Shown in pieces: positions 1 to 6,872 of a DNA stretch of 30,853 nt (position 1 is the stretch's first letter; every line of letters starts with the position of its first letter). The translations under genes were made by a program, and so were the position numbers. Where the stretch lies: positions 1 through 30,853 of the forward strand of contig CAXBNF010000029.1 of assembly GCA_963977065.1 (NCBI GenBank), written 5' to 3'. The notes beneath the pieces are model-generated. The model was given only the letters and a program-made list of their open reading frames with translations, searched no databases and was not told where the DNA came from. The stretch is from Planktosalinus sp963977065. GTDB taxonomy: Bacteria > Bacteroidota > Bacteroidia > Flavobacteriales > Flavobacteriaceae.

Positions 1-1923
1 GCCCAAGGTAATGTCATCATCAGCATCGCTTAAAGTGAATAAAGCAAAGCCGTTGTTGTCGTCGTCGCATAAAATTAAGGGAGAGGGGGTGGGGTTAATT
101 GTGGGCGGTGTATCCAGTACAATATCAAAACTTTGGGCTGTATCAAAACAAGTGGGCTGCGCTATATTTTCGATTCTAACAAACAATGTTGTAGGAGAAA
201 CATTGACATTATATGGATTTGGTAAAGCACCTATATTTGCATCGGCATCAGCTTGAGAAAGGTGATAGGTTACATTAAATTCCAGTGGATTTTGAGCTCC
301 AAGAACTTGTGGGGTAAAAATGGCTTGTAAATTCACTAATTCATCACCCGAGTTGTCTTGATCACAAATTGCAAAAGGGTTTGGAGTTACAGGATCTGAA
401 GTTACAGAGGCAAATGTAATTGCAAAAGAAGCTGTGATAAAACAGGTTCCCGTTGCATTTTCAATTCTGATGTAAATCACCTCTGTAGTTCCCGTGATTG
501 GGTAGGCAGCAGGAGTTGCAATGGGCGCATTGCCGGTATCTGCATCTGCCTGAGAATTGTGATAAGAAACAGAAAACTCAACGGGATCTTGACCTCCGAG
601 AACGATGGGAGTATTTACGGTTAAATCAAAAATACCGGGAGTTGCTCCATCATCACAAATAAAAAGATTGATGGGCGGACTCGCAATGACAGGCTGGGGT
701 AAAAATTCAATTAAAATATCATCAGTTACACTACAAGTGGGATCTAATGGGTCAATAACCTCTACACTATAAAGACCAGAGTTTGGAGCTGTTACAGTAA
801 AAGTAGGATTTAAGGCAGAAGGCGGTCCTTGAGAAATTCCTCCAAAAAACCATTCATAAGTAGCTCCGGCAGGCGCATCTGCACTCGCGTCTAAAATAAT
901 ATTACTATCGTCACAAGTTGAAATATCTGGACCTAAATCTACAGTAAAAGAAGCAGATGTTGTTACTACAACTTCATCAGTCAAAACAACTACGTCGCCG
1001 TTACAGGTATTTGTGTAAGTCACTTGAGCTGTATAGGTTCCCGGGGCACAAACATTAATTGTAGGGGTATTGCCTATTACAACCCCACCTTCATCCAACC
1101 AAACAAAATCATACGTTGGCACACCAATGGGCGAAAACTGCCAAGCTTCATTTGTGGCTGTCCAGGGCGAATCAGATGTATTTCTGCCGGGGGGTACAAA
1201 TGCAACCGTACCGGCGTTGTTTTGTATTCCAAGTGCAGCATTACCATCATTCCAGCCCGGACAAGCAGGCTTGTCTTGGATGTAAATTTCAATCACATTG
1301 GAAAATTCGTAGAAGACCGCCATATGAGTGGCTTCTAAACTAGTACAAGAGAAAAGTGGCACTTCAAAATAAGAAACTACCAAAACACGGTTTGGAAAAG
1401 TACCCAATACTTCATACCCTATTTCTTCTGTTGTGGATACAGAGGGATCAATATCGTGGACAGGAGTAAAAACATTTGCTTCAGACAAAGCTTCTTGTGT
1501 ATTATTAGGCAAATCCTCAGAAAATGACCATGCATTTGAAATATCAGATGCATCTACATCAAATCTTAGCACACCATTTGAACCTACTTGAAATTGTTGT
1601 TCCAGATTTCCAAAAAAACAAAAATCAAATGGTAAATCTTCAACTACTGACCATCTATCATCAAAATTAGGATTCAATTGAGTTGCTAAACCATTAAAAG
1701 GAAATGGCGGATTAAAAGGAATGGACGAAACAGTGTAGTTCTCGCTGATTGTTTCAAAAGTTTCCAAGAAGTCTGCTGTTAAATCAACACAACCACCACC
1801 CACACAATCAATAGTTTGATCAGGTCCGGCATCGACAAATAAGGAACCCGGGCCTTGAGCAAATAGTTGAACTGAAAAAAAGAAACTAAATAACACTAGA
1901 AATTTGGGGACTAAATATCTCAT
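1..1923 (-). CDS. Large secreted PKD/adhesin-like protein, partial (3' end outside window)
   Basis: The frame stays open on the minus strand from an ATG at 1923 to base 1, giving 641 codons without a stop. Residues 1-22 form a signal peptide (MRYLVPKF, a hydrophobic run, then LFAQ). A motif VDAGPDQTIDC follows, typical of flavobacterial surface proteins. Residues of roughly 40-260 resemble a globular lectin- or nidogen-like head seen in such proteins (FCFFGN, GSNGVLRF, NNAGTVAF). After that come Ig/PKD-like beta-sandwich segments (DLGPDISTCDD) and repeated units of about 100 residues with the pattern ICDD...G...L......LGAQ-PLEF-VTYH-SQADADA...VRIEN. Proteins of this build are normally exported by T9SS and end in a gliding-motility-associated type B sorting domain, but that end is not in the window, so this is inference. 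The function is probably adhesion or surface structure; no enzyme motif is visible. Confidence 0.88.
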   Translation of the reverse strand, partial: MRYLVPKFLVLFSFFFSVQLFAQGPGSLFVDAGPDQTIDCVGGGCVDLTADFLETFETISENYTVSSIPFNPPFPFNGLATQLNPNFDDRWSVVEDLPFDFCFFGNLEQQFQVGSNGVLRFDVDASDISNAWSFSEDLPNNTQEALSEANVFTPVHDIDPSVSTTEEIGYEVLGTFPNRVLVVSYFEVPLFSCTSLEATHMAVFYEFSNVIEIYIQDKPACPGWNDGNAALGIQNNAGTVAFVPPGRNTSDSPWTATNEAWQFSPIGVPTYDFVWLDEGGVVIGNTPTINVCAPGTYTAQVTYTNTCNGDVVVLTDEVVVTTSASFTVDLGPDISTCDDSNIILDASADAPAGATYEWFFGGISQGPPSALNPTFTVTAPNSGLYSVEVIDPLDPTCSVTDDILIEFLPQPVIASPPINLFICDDGATPGIFDLTVNTPIVLGGQDPVEFSVSYHNSQADADTGNAPIATPAAYPITGTTEVIYIRIENATGTCFITASFAITFASVTSDPVTPNPFAICDQDNSGDELVNLQAIFTPQVLGAQNPLEFNVTYHLSQADADANIGALPNPYNVNVSPTTLFVRIENIAQPTCFDTAQSFDIVLDTPPTINPTPSPLILCDDDNNGFALFTLSDADDDITLG

Positions 1924-2030
1924 TGCTTAAAAAATTATGACGCCCGAAAATTAAGAAATTATTATGAAAATGTAAGAATATTGCCGTTAAAATATCAAAT
2001 TCACTATTTCCCTATCTTATCGAGAATAGC

Positions 2031-2038
2031 TATCTTTG
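2031..2038 (+). promoter_or_regulatory. Bacteroidota -7 box before folE
   Basis: TATCTTTG fits the Bacteroidota -7 consensus TAnnTTTG and lies 22 bases before the folE ATG. No good -33 TTTG is seen at the usual 19-21 base spacing (only TTTC at 2007-2010), so the promoter call rests on the -7 box and its position. Confidence 0.5.
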
Positions 2039-2060
2039 CAAACTATTTGCTAAAGGCAAA

Positions 2061-2753
2061 ATGAATTTTAACAATATGGGTTTAGAAAAACATTTAAAAA
2101 AAATAGAAGAACTGGGCGAAAATCATATCGGAACTTCCAGTGATACCCCTCTAAGAGCAGACGCTTTTGAATTAAGTGATATCGAAAAAATCGCCCTCAT
2201 CAAAGAGGATGTCAAACACATTATGGAAACACTGGGACTCGATTTAACAGACGACAGCCTTCAAGGCACTCCTAACCGCGTTGCCAAAATGTTTGTCAAT
2301 GAAATTTTTGGTGGTTTGCATCCTGACAGAAGACCCAAAGCTTCTACCTTTGACAATAAATACAAATATGGCGAAATGCTGGTAGAAAAAAACATCACTG
2401 TTTATTCTACCTGTGAGCACCACCTCCTTCCCATTGTAGGAAAAGCTCACGTGGCCTATATTTCTTCCGGGCAAGTGATTGGTCTTTCAAAAATGAACCG
2501 TATTGTGGATTATTTTGCAAAAAGACCTCAAGTACAAGAAAGACTTACGATACAAATTGTAAAAGAATTACAAAAAGCCCTCAATACTGAAGATGTTGCC
2601 TGTGTGATTGATGCCAAACATTTGTGTGTCAATTCAAGAGGAATTCGCGATATTGACAGTAGTACAGTTACTTCAGAGTTTGGTGGTAAATTTAAAGAGG
2701 CTGCTGTGAGAAGAGAGTTTTTGGATTATATACAAATGGGGACTGAGTTTTAG
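2061..2753 (+). CDS. folE: GTP cyclohydrolase I
   Basis: This cytosolic enzyme converts GTP to 7,8-dihydroneopterin triphosphate, the first step to tetrahydrofolate and also the entry to 7-deazaguanine (queuosine) synthesis. The 230 residues match the family's usual length. Diagnostic motifs are QGTPNRVAKM (68-77), TCEHHLLPIVGKAHVAYI (117-134) and HLCVNSRGIRDIDSSTVTS (187-205). The zinc ligands are expected to be Cys118, His121 and Cys189 by analogy with E. coli Cys110, His113 and Cys181. About 45 N-terminal residues precede the core, as is common in the family; ATG 2061 follows a -7 box, and Met6 is an alternative start. It is the first gene of the plus-strand cluster. The radical-SAM gene queE at 15107-15736 belongs to the related deazaguanine pathway. 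Confidence 0.97.
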   Translation: MNFNNMGLEKHLKKIEELGENHIGTSSDTPLRADAFELSDIEKIALIKEDVKHIMETLGLDLTDDSLQGTPNRVAKMFVNEIFGGLHPDRRPKASTFDNKYKYGEMLVEKNITVYSTCEHHLLPIVGKAHVAYISSGQVIGLSKMNRIVDYFAKRPQVQERLTIQIVKELQKALNTEDVACVIDAKHLCVNSRGIRDIDSSTVTSEFGGKFKEAAVRREFLDYIQMGTEF

Positions 2754-2762
2754 GGGTTGCTT

Positions 2763-2784
2763 GATGACGGGTGACCGATGACGG
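2763..2784 (+). repeat. Left copy of GATGACGG/GACCGATGAC repeat
   Basis: GATGACGG, GTGACCGATGAC and GG run together here. The reverse complement recurs at 3209-3231 beyond the four-helix-bundle gene, with one mismatch and one extra C. The same motif family appears at 3302-3330 and, degenerate, at 4827-4858. The copies at 2763 and 3209 form an inverted pair around the S23-like gene. Confidence 0.8.
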
Positions 2785-2845
2785 ATGATGAAAAACGAAA
2801 GTTTTAGAATTCTTGAATTAATAACGCTTTTAAATTGCATTCACT

Positions 2846-3205
2846 ATGGAATCTAAATTTAAATTTGAGAAATTGGTCATTTGGCAAAAAGCAATGGATT
2901 TTGGTGAAGACATCAATCTAATTTCTGAGAAATTTAATAAGAAAGAACTTTACAATTTAAGTACGCAAATATGCAGGGCAGCAGACTCAATTGCACTTAA
3001 CATTTCCGAAGGGAGCATTGGCCAGTCAAATGCTGAACAAAAAAAATTCATCGGATATGCCATTCGCTCTTTAGCCGAAACTGTAACTTGTCTTCACAAA
3101 GCTTTGAGAAGAAAATACATCAATCAGGACGAATTTAAAACATTATATGACGAGTCATTCCATCTGATGAATATGCTAATAAAATTTAAAAATACAATCA
3201 AATAA
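2846..3205 (+). CDS. Four-helix-bundle protein (S23 / 23S rRNA intervening-sequence family)
   Basis: The 119 residues match the family of small four-helix-bundle proteins first noticed inside 23S rRNA intervening sequences. Signature segments are FEKLVIWQKAMDF (7-19), QICRAADSIALNISEGS (41-57) with the conserved ICRAA-SI-LNI-EG core, and FIGYAIRSLAETVTCL (68-83). The protein is almost entirely helical, with no signal peptide. The fold also resembles Avd accessory proteins of diversity-generating retroelements, but no reverse transcriptase is nearby. Molecular function in free-standing copies is unknown. It sits between folE and cysS with inverted repeats on both sides, which suggests it was inserted into an older folE-cysS-yidD-lgt cluster. 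The stop codon lies inside the first unit of a 93-bp tandem duplication. Confidence 0.9.
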   Translation: MESKFKFEKLVIWQKAMDFGEDINLISEKFNKKELYNLSTQICRAADSIALNISEGSIGQSNAEQKKFIGYAIRSLAETVTCLHKALRRKYINQDEFKTLYDESFHLMNMLIKFKNTIK

Positions 3206-3208
3206 AAA

Positions 3209-3231
3209 CCGGTCATCGGTCAACCGTCATC
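3209..3231 (-). repeat. Right inverted copy of the GATGACGG repeat
   Basis: Read on the minus strand it is GATGACGG, TTGACCGATGAC, CGG, which matches 2763-2784 apart from G/T and one inserted C. A further copy, also minus-oriented and longer, is at 3302-3330 in the second duplication unit. Such arrays occur between genes in many flavobacterial genomes (general recollection). Confidence 0.8.
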
Positions 3232-3246
3232 TGTCTCATCAGCATT

Positions 3247-3282
3247 ATGAAGATATACAAAAAACAACTTTTTCAGATTTAA
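3247..3282 (+). pseudogene. Vestigial duplicate of the cysS start (11 codons then stop)
   Basis: ATG at 3247 reads MKIYKKQLFQI then TAA. The true cysS start at 3340 reads MELYKNQQLQIY. The two are the same position in the two units of the 93-bp duplication. It may be untranslated, or may act as a short upstream reading frame before cysS. Confidence 0.65.
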
Positions 3283-3339
3283 AAACACAATCAACCAAAA
3301 CCCGGTCATCGGTAACCCGTCATCGGTCCCAACATCATT

Positions 3340-4818
3340 ATGGAATTATACAAAAACCAACAACTGCAGATTTACAACTCCATTTCTAAAAAGAAAGAGA
3401 CCTTCACACCCATTCATGAAGGAGCGATTGGGATGTATGTATGTGGACCTACGGTTTACAATAATGTGCATTTAGGAAATTGCCGTACTTTTCTCTCTTT
3501 TGACCTGGTTTTTCGTTACCTAAAGCATCTAGGATTTAAAGTGCGCTATGTGCGAAATATAACTGATGCGGGACATCTTGAAAACGATGCAGACAGCGGC
3601 GAAGACCGCATTGCCAAAAGAGCCCGTATTGAAGAAATCGAGCCTATGGAAGTAGTACAGCGCTACACCATCGATTTTCATAACACTATGGCCAAATTCA
3701 ATGCCCTCCCTCCCAGCATTGAGCCCACAGCTACCGGGCATATTATTGAACAAATAGGCATTGTAGAAGAAATTCTAAAAAATGGTTTCGCTTATGAGCG
3801 AAATGGTTCCGTTTATTTTGATGTACTTAAATTTAATGAATCACACCACTACGGAAAGCTAAGCGGAAGAAATCTCGAAGATATGATTGCCAACTCCCGC
3901 GAATTGGAAGGGCAAAGCGATAAAAAGAATCCGCAAGATTTTGCTTTATGGAAAAGAGCAGAACCGCAGCACATTATGCGATGGCCCTCCCCCTGGAGCG
4001 ATGGTTTTCCGGGATGGCATCTTGAATGTACTGCTATGAGCACCAAATATTTGGGCGAGCAATTTGACATTCACGGCGGCGGAATGGATTTAAAATTTCC
4101 TCACCACGAGTGTGAGATTGCCCAAAGCGAAGCCTTTTGTAGTAAAACTCCTGTAAATTACTGGATGCACGCCAATATGCTGACCCTTAACGGGCAAAAA
4201 ATGGCCAAATCCACCGGGAACAATATTTTGCCCAACGAAATTTTCTCTGGTGAGAATACTGTTTTAGCGAAACCTTTTTCGCCCACGGTAACTAAATTTT
4301 TTATGTATCAGGCACATTACCGAAGCATTCTTGATTTTTCAAGCGATGCCCTTGAAGCTGCCGAAAAAGGATACAACCGCCTGATGGACGCCATCAACCA
4401 ACTCGACAAACTTCCCACAGGAAATAAAACCACCCTGGATATCGCCGCATGGAAGCAATCTTGCTATGACGCTATGAATGATGACTTTAACAGTCCTATT
4501 CTCATTGCCCAGTTGTTTGAAGCCGCAAAATTTATCAATTCGGTAAAAGACGGCAAATCAAGCATCACTATTAAGGATTTAGAGCTTTTAAAAACCACCC
4601 TACACGCTTTTGTTTTTGATGTTTTAGGACTTCAGGAAGAAGTTGCCGGCAATCAAAACACAGGAAAACTTTCAGGCACAGTTGAGTTACTGATCGAGTT
4701 GAGAAATGAAGCCCGCGCCAATAAAGATTTCGCTACAAGCGACAAAATAAGAGATGAACTTGCTGCTATTGGGATTCAATTGAAAGATGGTAAAGACGGG
4801 ACGACTTTTAGTTTGTAA
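3340..4818 (+). CDS. cysS: Cysteinyl-tRNA synthetase
   Basis: This class I aminoacyl-tRNA synthetase charges tRNA-Cys in the cytosol. The 492 residues are a full-length enzyme. The HIGH-type motif is HLGN (44-47), inside GPTVYNNVHLGNCRTF, and the KMSKS-type loop is KMAKS (287-291). Zinc ligands by analogy with E. coli are Cys35, Cys230, His255 and Glu259, found in MYVCGPTVY, GWHLECTAMS and FPHHECEIAQS. The C-terminal half carries the helical tRNA-binding domain, ending in DKIRDELAAIGIQLKDGKDG. The chosen ATG lies in the second unit of a 93-bp duplication; the first unit holds a dead copy of the same start. The gene is probably cotranscribed with yidD and lgt downstream, and perhaps with folE upstream. 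Confidence 0.97.
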   Translation: MELYKNQQLQIYNSISKKKETFTPIHEGAIGMYVCGPTVYNNVHLGNCRTFLSFDLVFRYLKHLGFKVRYVRNITDAGHLENDADSGEDRIAKRARIEEIEPMEVVQRYTIDFHNTMAKFNALPPSIEPTATGHIIEQIGIVEEILKNGFAYERNGSVYFDVLKFNESHHYGKLSGRNLEDMIANSRELEGQSDKKNPQDFALWKRAEPQHIMRWPSPWSDGFPGWHLECTAMSTKYLGEQFDIHGGGMDLKFPHHECEIAQSEAFCSKTPVNYWMHANMLTLNGQKMAKSTGNNILPNEIFSGENTVLAKPFSPTVTKFFMYQAHYRSILDFSSDALEAAEKGYNRLMDAINQLDKLPTGNKTTLDIAAWKQSCYDAMNDDFNSPILIAQLFEAAKFINSVKDGKSSITIKDLELLKTTLHAFVFDVLGLQEEVAGNQNTGKLSGTVELLIELRNEARANKDFATSDKIRDELAAIGIQLKDGKDGTTFSL

Positions 4819-4826
4819 AATTGCTC

Positions 4827-4858
4827 GATGACCGAAGACGGAAGACCGATGTTGGACG
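4827..4858 (+). repeat. Degenerate GATGACCGA repeat after cysS
   Basis: GATGACCGA, AGACGGA, AGACCGATG and GGACGAT form a degenerate plus-oriented copy of the repeat found at 2763. cysS is thus also bracketed by oppositely oriented copies (3302-3330 and here). Confidence 0.6.
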
Positions 4859-4876
4859 ATTTAAAAATAATACACC

Positions 4877-5101
4877 TTGTTAAAAAAAATACTCATAGCG
4901 CCCTTTGTTTTTTTAATTAAGGTTTACCAAATTCTTATTTCACCGCTCACCCCTGCAACTTGCCGCTACCATCCCACCTGTTCGCATTACAGCAAGGAAG
5001 CATTACAAAAACACGGACTTTTAAAAGGTGGAAAATTGGCCATTAAACGAATTTTCAGTTGTCATCCTTGGGGCGGAAAGGGATATGACCCGGTGCCGTA
5101 G
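4877..5101 (+). CDS. yidD: Membrane protein insertion efficiency factor YidD (TTG start)
   Basis: YidD is a small inner-membrane-associated protein that helps YidC insert membrane proteins. The 74 residues match the family along their length: a hydrophobic amphipathic N-terminus (LKKILIAPFVFLIKVYQILISP), then CRYHPTCSHYSKEAL with the paired cysteines (CRY-PTCS), then IKRIFSCHPWGGKGYDPVP at the C-terminus. The only usable start is TTG at 4877; an in-frame TAA lies at 4868 and there is no ATG or GTG before the conserved N-terminus. Placement between cysS and lgt in an envelope-biogenesis cluster fits the role. Confidence 0.93.
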   Translation: MLKKILIAPFVFLIKVYQILISPLTPATCRYHPTCSHYSKEALQKHGLLKGGKLAIKRIFSCHPWGGKGYDPVP

Positions 5102-5150
5102 GGGGTTTTGATGTTTGTGATTTAGGGCTTGTGGTATCTATGTTTAAATG

Positions 5151-5190
5151 TTAAATCCAATTGGAATTTGGAATTTGGATTTTGGAATTT
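5151..5190. repeat. Simple TTGGAATTTGGA-type intergenic repeat
   Basis: The short gap between yidD and lgt holds TCCAATTGGA (a 10-base palindrome) followed by GGAATTT/GGATTTT units repeated three to four times. Similar CCAAATTTC runs occur at 10051-10060. This looks like degenerate intergenic repeat DNA; no gene is seen. Confidence 0.5.
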
Positions 5191-5231
5191 ATAATTACTA
5201 TCTTTAACCTCATAAATTTTAAAAACCACCT

Positions 5232-6059
5232 ATGCACTTTTTAAGTTTTGTTTGGGACCCTTCTACCGGCTTGGATTTGGGTTTTATCACGCTTCATTAT
5301 TACAGTTTGATGTTTGTTATCGCCTTTGGGTTGGGATGGTATCTTATGAAACGCATCTATGTGAGAGAAGGTATTGATCTGGAAAAACTGGACAGTATTT
5401 TTATTTATGCGGTGGTAGCAACACTTATTGGTGCGCGTCTGGGCCATGTCTTTTTTTATGACTGGGATTATTTTCAGCATCACATTTTGGAAATCTTTTT
5501 ACCTTTTAAAATTGAGCCCGAATTTAAATTTACCGGCTTTACCGGTTTGGCCAGTCATGGTGCTGCGATAGGAATCATTGTTGCCATGTATATTTACAGT
5601 AAAAAGGTCATTCAAAAGCCCTTGCTTTGGGTGTTGGACCGCGTGGTGATCCCTGTGGCAAGTGGTGCTGTTTTTGTTAGGATAGGTAACTTTTTTAATT
5701 CTGAAATTATTGGTCAACCCACCGGGACAGATAGCGGTGTTATTTTTGCTGCTTTGGGAGAGGACTTTCCAAGGCACCCCACTCAGCTATATGAATCGGG
5801 AGCCTATTTAATCGTCTTTTTAATTTTATGGTTTATTTATTGGAAAACTAATAAGCGTGAAAAACAAGGCTATTTGTTTGGACTCTTTTTGGTTTTATTA
5901 TGGTCTGTGCGTTTTTTGGTGGAATTCATCAAAGAAAACCAGGTTGATTTTGAAGAAACGATGGCTTTGAATATGGGGCAATGGTTGAGCATTCCGTTTA
6001 TACTTTTAGGACTGTATTTTATGTTTCGCCCTAAAAATAAAATTCCATTACAGGCTTAA
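5232..6059 (+). CDS. lgt: Prolipoprotein diacylglyceryl transferase
   Basis: Lgt transfers diacylglyceryl from phosphatidylglycerol to the lipobox cysteine of prolipoproteins, the first step of lipoprotein maturation in the inner membrane. The 275 residues contain about seven hydrophobic segments. Family motifs are GARLGHVFFYD (67-77), GLASHGAAIG (105-114, His109 corresponding to the essential E. coli His103), VRIGNFFNSEIIG (149-161, containing the conserved Arg, Asn and Glu) and HPTQLYES (182-189). The gene directly precedes a DUF192 lipoprotein, a likely substrate, 19 bases later, and clusters with yidD. At least two more lipoproteins needing Lgt are encoded at 25184-27055. Confidence 0.96.
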   Translation: MHFLSFVWDPSTGLDLGFITLHYYSLMFVIAFGLGWYLMKRIYVREGIDLEKLDSIFIYAVVATLIGARLGHVFFYDWDYFQHHILEIFLPFKIEPEFKFTGFTGLASHGAAIGIIVAMYIYSKKVIQKPLLWVLDRVVIPVASGAVFVRIGNFFNSEIIGQPTGTDSGVIFAALGEDFPRHPTQLYESGAYLIVFLILWFIYWKTNKREKQGYLFGLFLVLLWSVRFLVEFIKENQVDFEETMALNMGQWLSIPFILLGLYFMFRPKNKIPLQA

Positions 6060-6078
6060 TTTTAATTTATAAGATACT

Positions 6079-6567
6079 ATGAATCGATTCTTTTATGGAA
6101 GTGTTTTGTGTTTGTTTATCGCCTTTGGCTGTAAAGACTCTGAAAAATCACAACCCGTTAAAACTGCAGAAATTACCTTCACCAAACAAGGTGAATTACA
6201 ACTCATAAAAAAAGATACAGATAGCATCATACAAACCCTGGATATTGAAATCGCCGATGATGAATACAAAACCCAAACGGGATTGATGTATCGGGAATCT
6301 ATGGAAGACAATCAAGCAATGCTGTTTATTTTCCCAGATGCGCAGGTGCGAAGTTTTTATATGAAAAATACTGCCATTGCATTGGACATCATTTATATTG
6401 ACGAAAACAAAAAAATTGTAAGTTTTCAGAAAAATACCAAACCTTATGATGCGACTTCACTGCCATCAGGAGTCCCTTCTCAATATGTACTCGAAATCAA
6501 CGCAGGGCTCTCTGAGCGTTGGAACCTTGAAAAAGGGGATCGTATTGAGTGGAATAAAACGAAGTAA
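6079..6567 (+). CDS. DUF192 lipoprotein
   Basis: The 162-residue protein begins with a lipoprotein signal peptide (MNRFFYGSVLCLFIAFG, then Cys18-KDSEK). The DUF192 core runs from about residue 56 to 160: EIADDEYKTQTGLMYRESM, then MLFIFPDAQVRSFYMKNTAIALDIIYID, and SQYVLEINAG near the end. DUF192 is a widespread beta-fold family of unknown biochemical role, often secreted or lipidated. The gene starts 19 bases after lgt stops, so the two are almost certainly cotranscribed. The strong hairpin at 6815-6855 lies nearly 250 bases downstream and probably ends this operon. Confidence 0.9.
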   Translation: MNRFFYGSVLCLFIAFGCKDSEKSQPVKTAEITFTKQGELQLIKKDTDSIIQTLDIEIADDEYKTQTGLMYRESMEDNQAMLFIFPDAQVRSFYMKNTAIALDIIYIDENKKIVSFQKNTKPYDATSLPSGVPSQYVLEINAGLSERWNLEKGDRIEWNKTK

Positions 6568-6691
6568 AAAACATTCAGGCATTAAGAAATAGTAAGCTGT
6601 AAGTTCTTAAGTAACTTAAACTTTACAACTTGCCGAATCTTGGGTAGTTTAAAAATTAATATGTTGAGTTAAAAACCAATATCTATATTTG

Positions 6692-6762
6692 AATCTGCTC
6701 AATCTGCGGACTGATTTTGAATGGTTTTTCCCGCAGATAGCGCTGATTTCCGCAGACAAAAC
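6692..6762. repeat. CGCAGAT-type intergenic repeat in the 305-base gap
   Basis: The gap 6568-6872 has no plausible gene. It contains TCTGCGGA (6703-6710) and its inverse TCCGCAGA (6749-6756), with CCCGCAGATAGCGCTGATT between. This matches the style of dispersed CGCAGAT/AATCTGCG repeats common in Bacteroidota intergenic DNA. The rest is AT-rich, plus the terminator at 6815-6855. Confidence 0.6.
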
Positions 6763-6814
6763 CTTTTAGTATTTAGAAGTGAATGTTATATAAATCAACT
6801 TAAAGTATTTTCAT

Positions 6815-6855
6815 AAAAAAATCCGTTTTGAAACAATATCAAAACGGATTTTTTT
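6815..6855. terminator. Bidirectional intrinsic terminator
   Basis: A perfect 17-base-pair stem (6815-6831 with 6839-6855) has the core ATCCGTTTTGA / TCAAAACGGAT, a 7-base loop, and A and T tracts on either side. It sits between the end of the lgt-DUF192 operon (plus) and the end of secDF (minus), so it can serve both directions. Confidence 0.92.
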
Positions 6856-6872
6856 ATACTATAGCTGAGATT

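Larger units (their letters stand above)
3184..3369 (+). repeat. 93-bp tandem duplication spanning S23 gene end and cysS start
   Basis: Units 3184-3276 and 3277-3369 align without gaps over 93 bases with 75 identities (my hand count). Both run from ATTTAAAAA to ...CAG. Each holds the GGTCATCGGT repeat and a CATTATG start. Unit 1 carries the S23-gene stop codon; unit 2 carries the functional cysS start. A third ATTTACAA follows at 3370. The ancestral junction was therefore copied once, leaving a dead cysS start in unit 1. Confidence 0.85.

Noticed and set aside
1024..1338. Overlapping plus-strand frames in the first 1.4 kb
   Set aside because: They are antisense shadows of the large secreted protein, whose minus-strand frame has clear signal-peptide and PKD-type sequence.
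2846..3205. S23-like/Avd-like gene as part of a 23S rRNA intervening sequence or a diversity-generating retroelement
   Set aside because: There is no rRNA around it, and no reverse transcriptase or template/variable repeat pair in the window.
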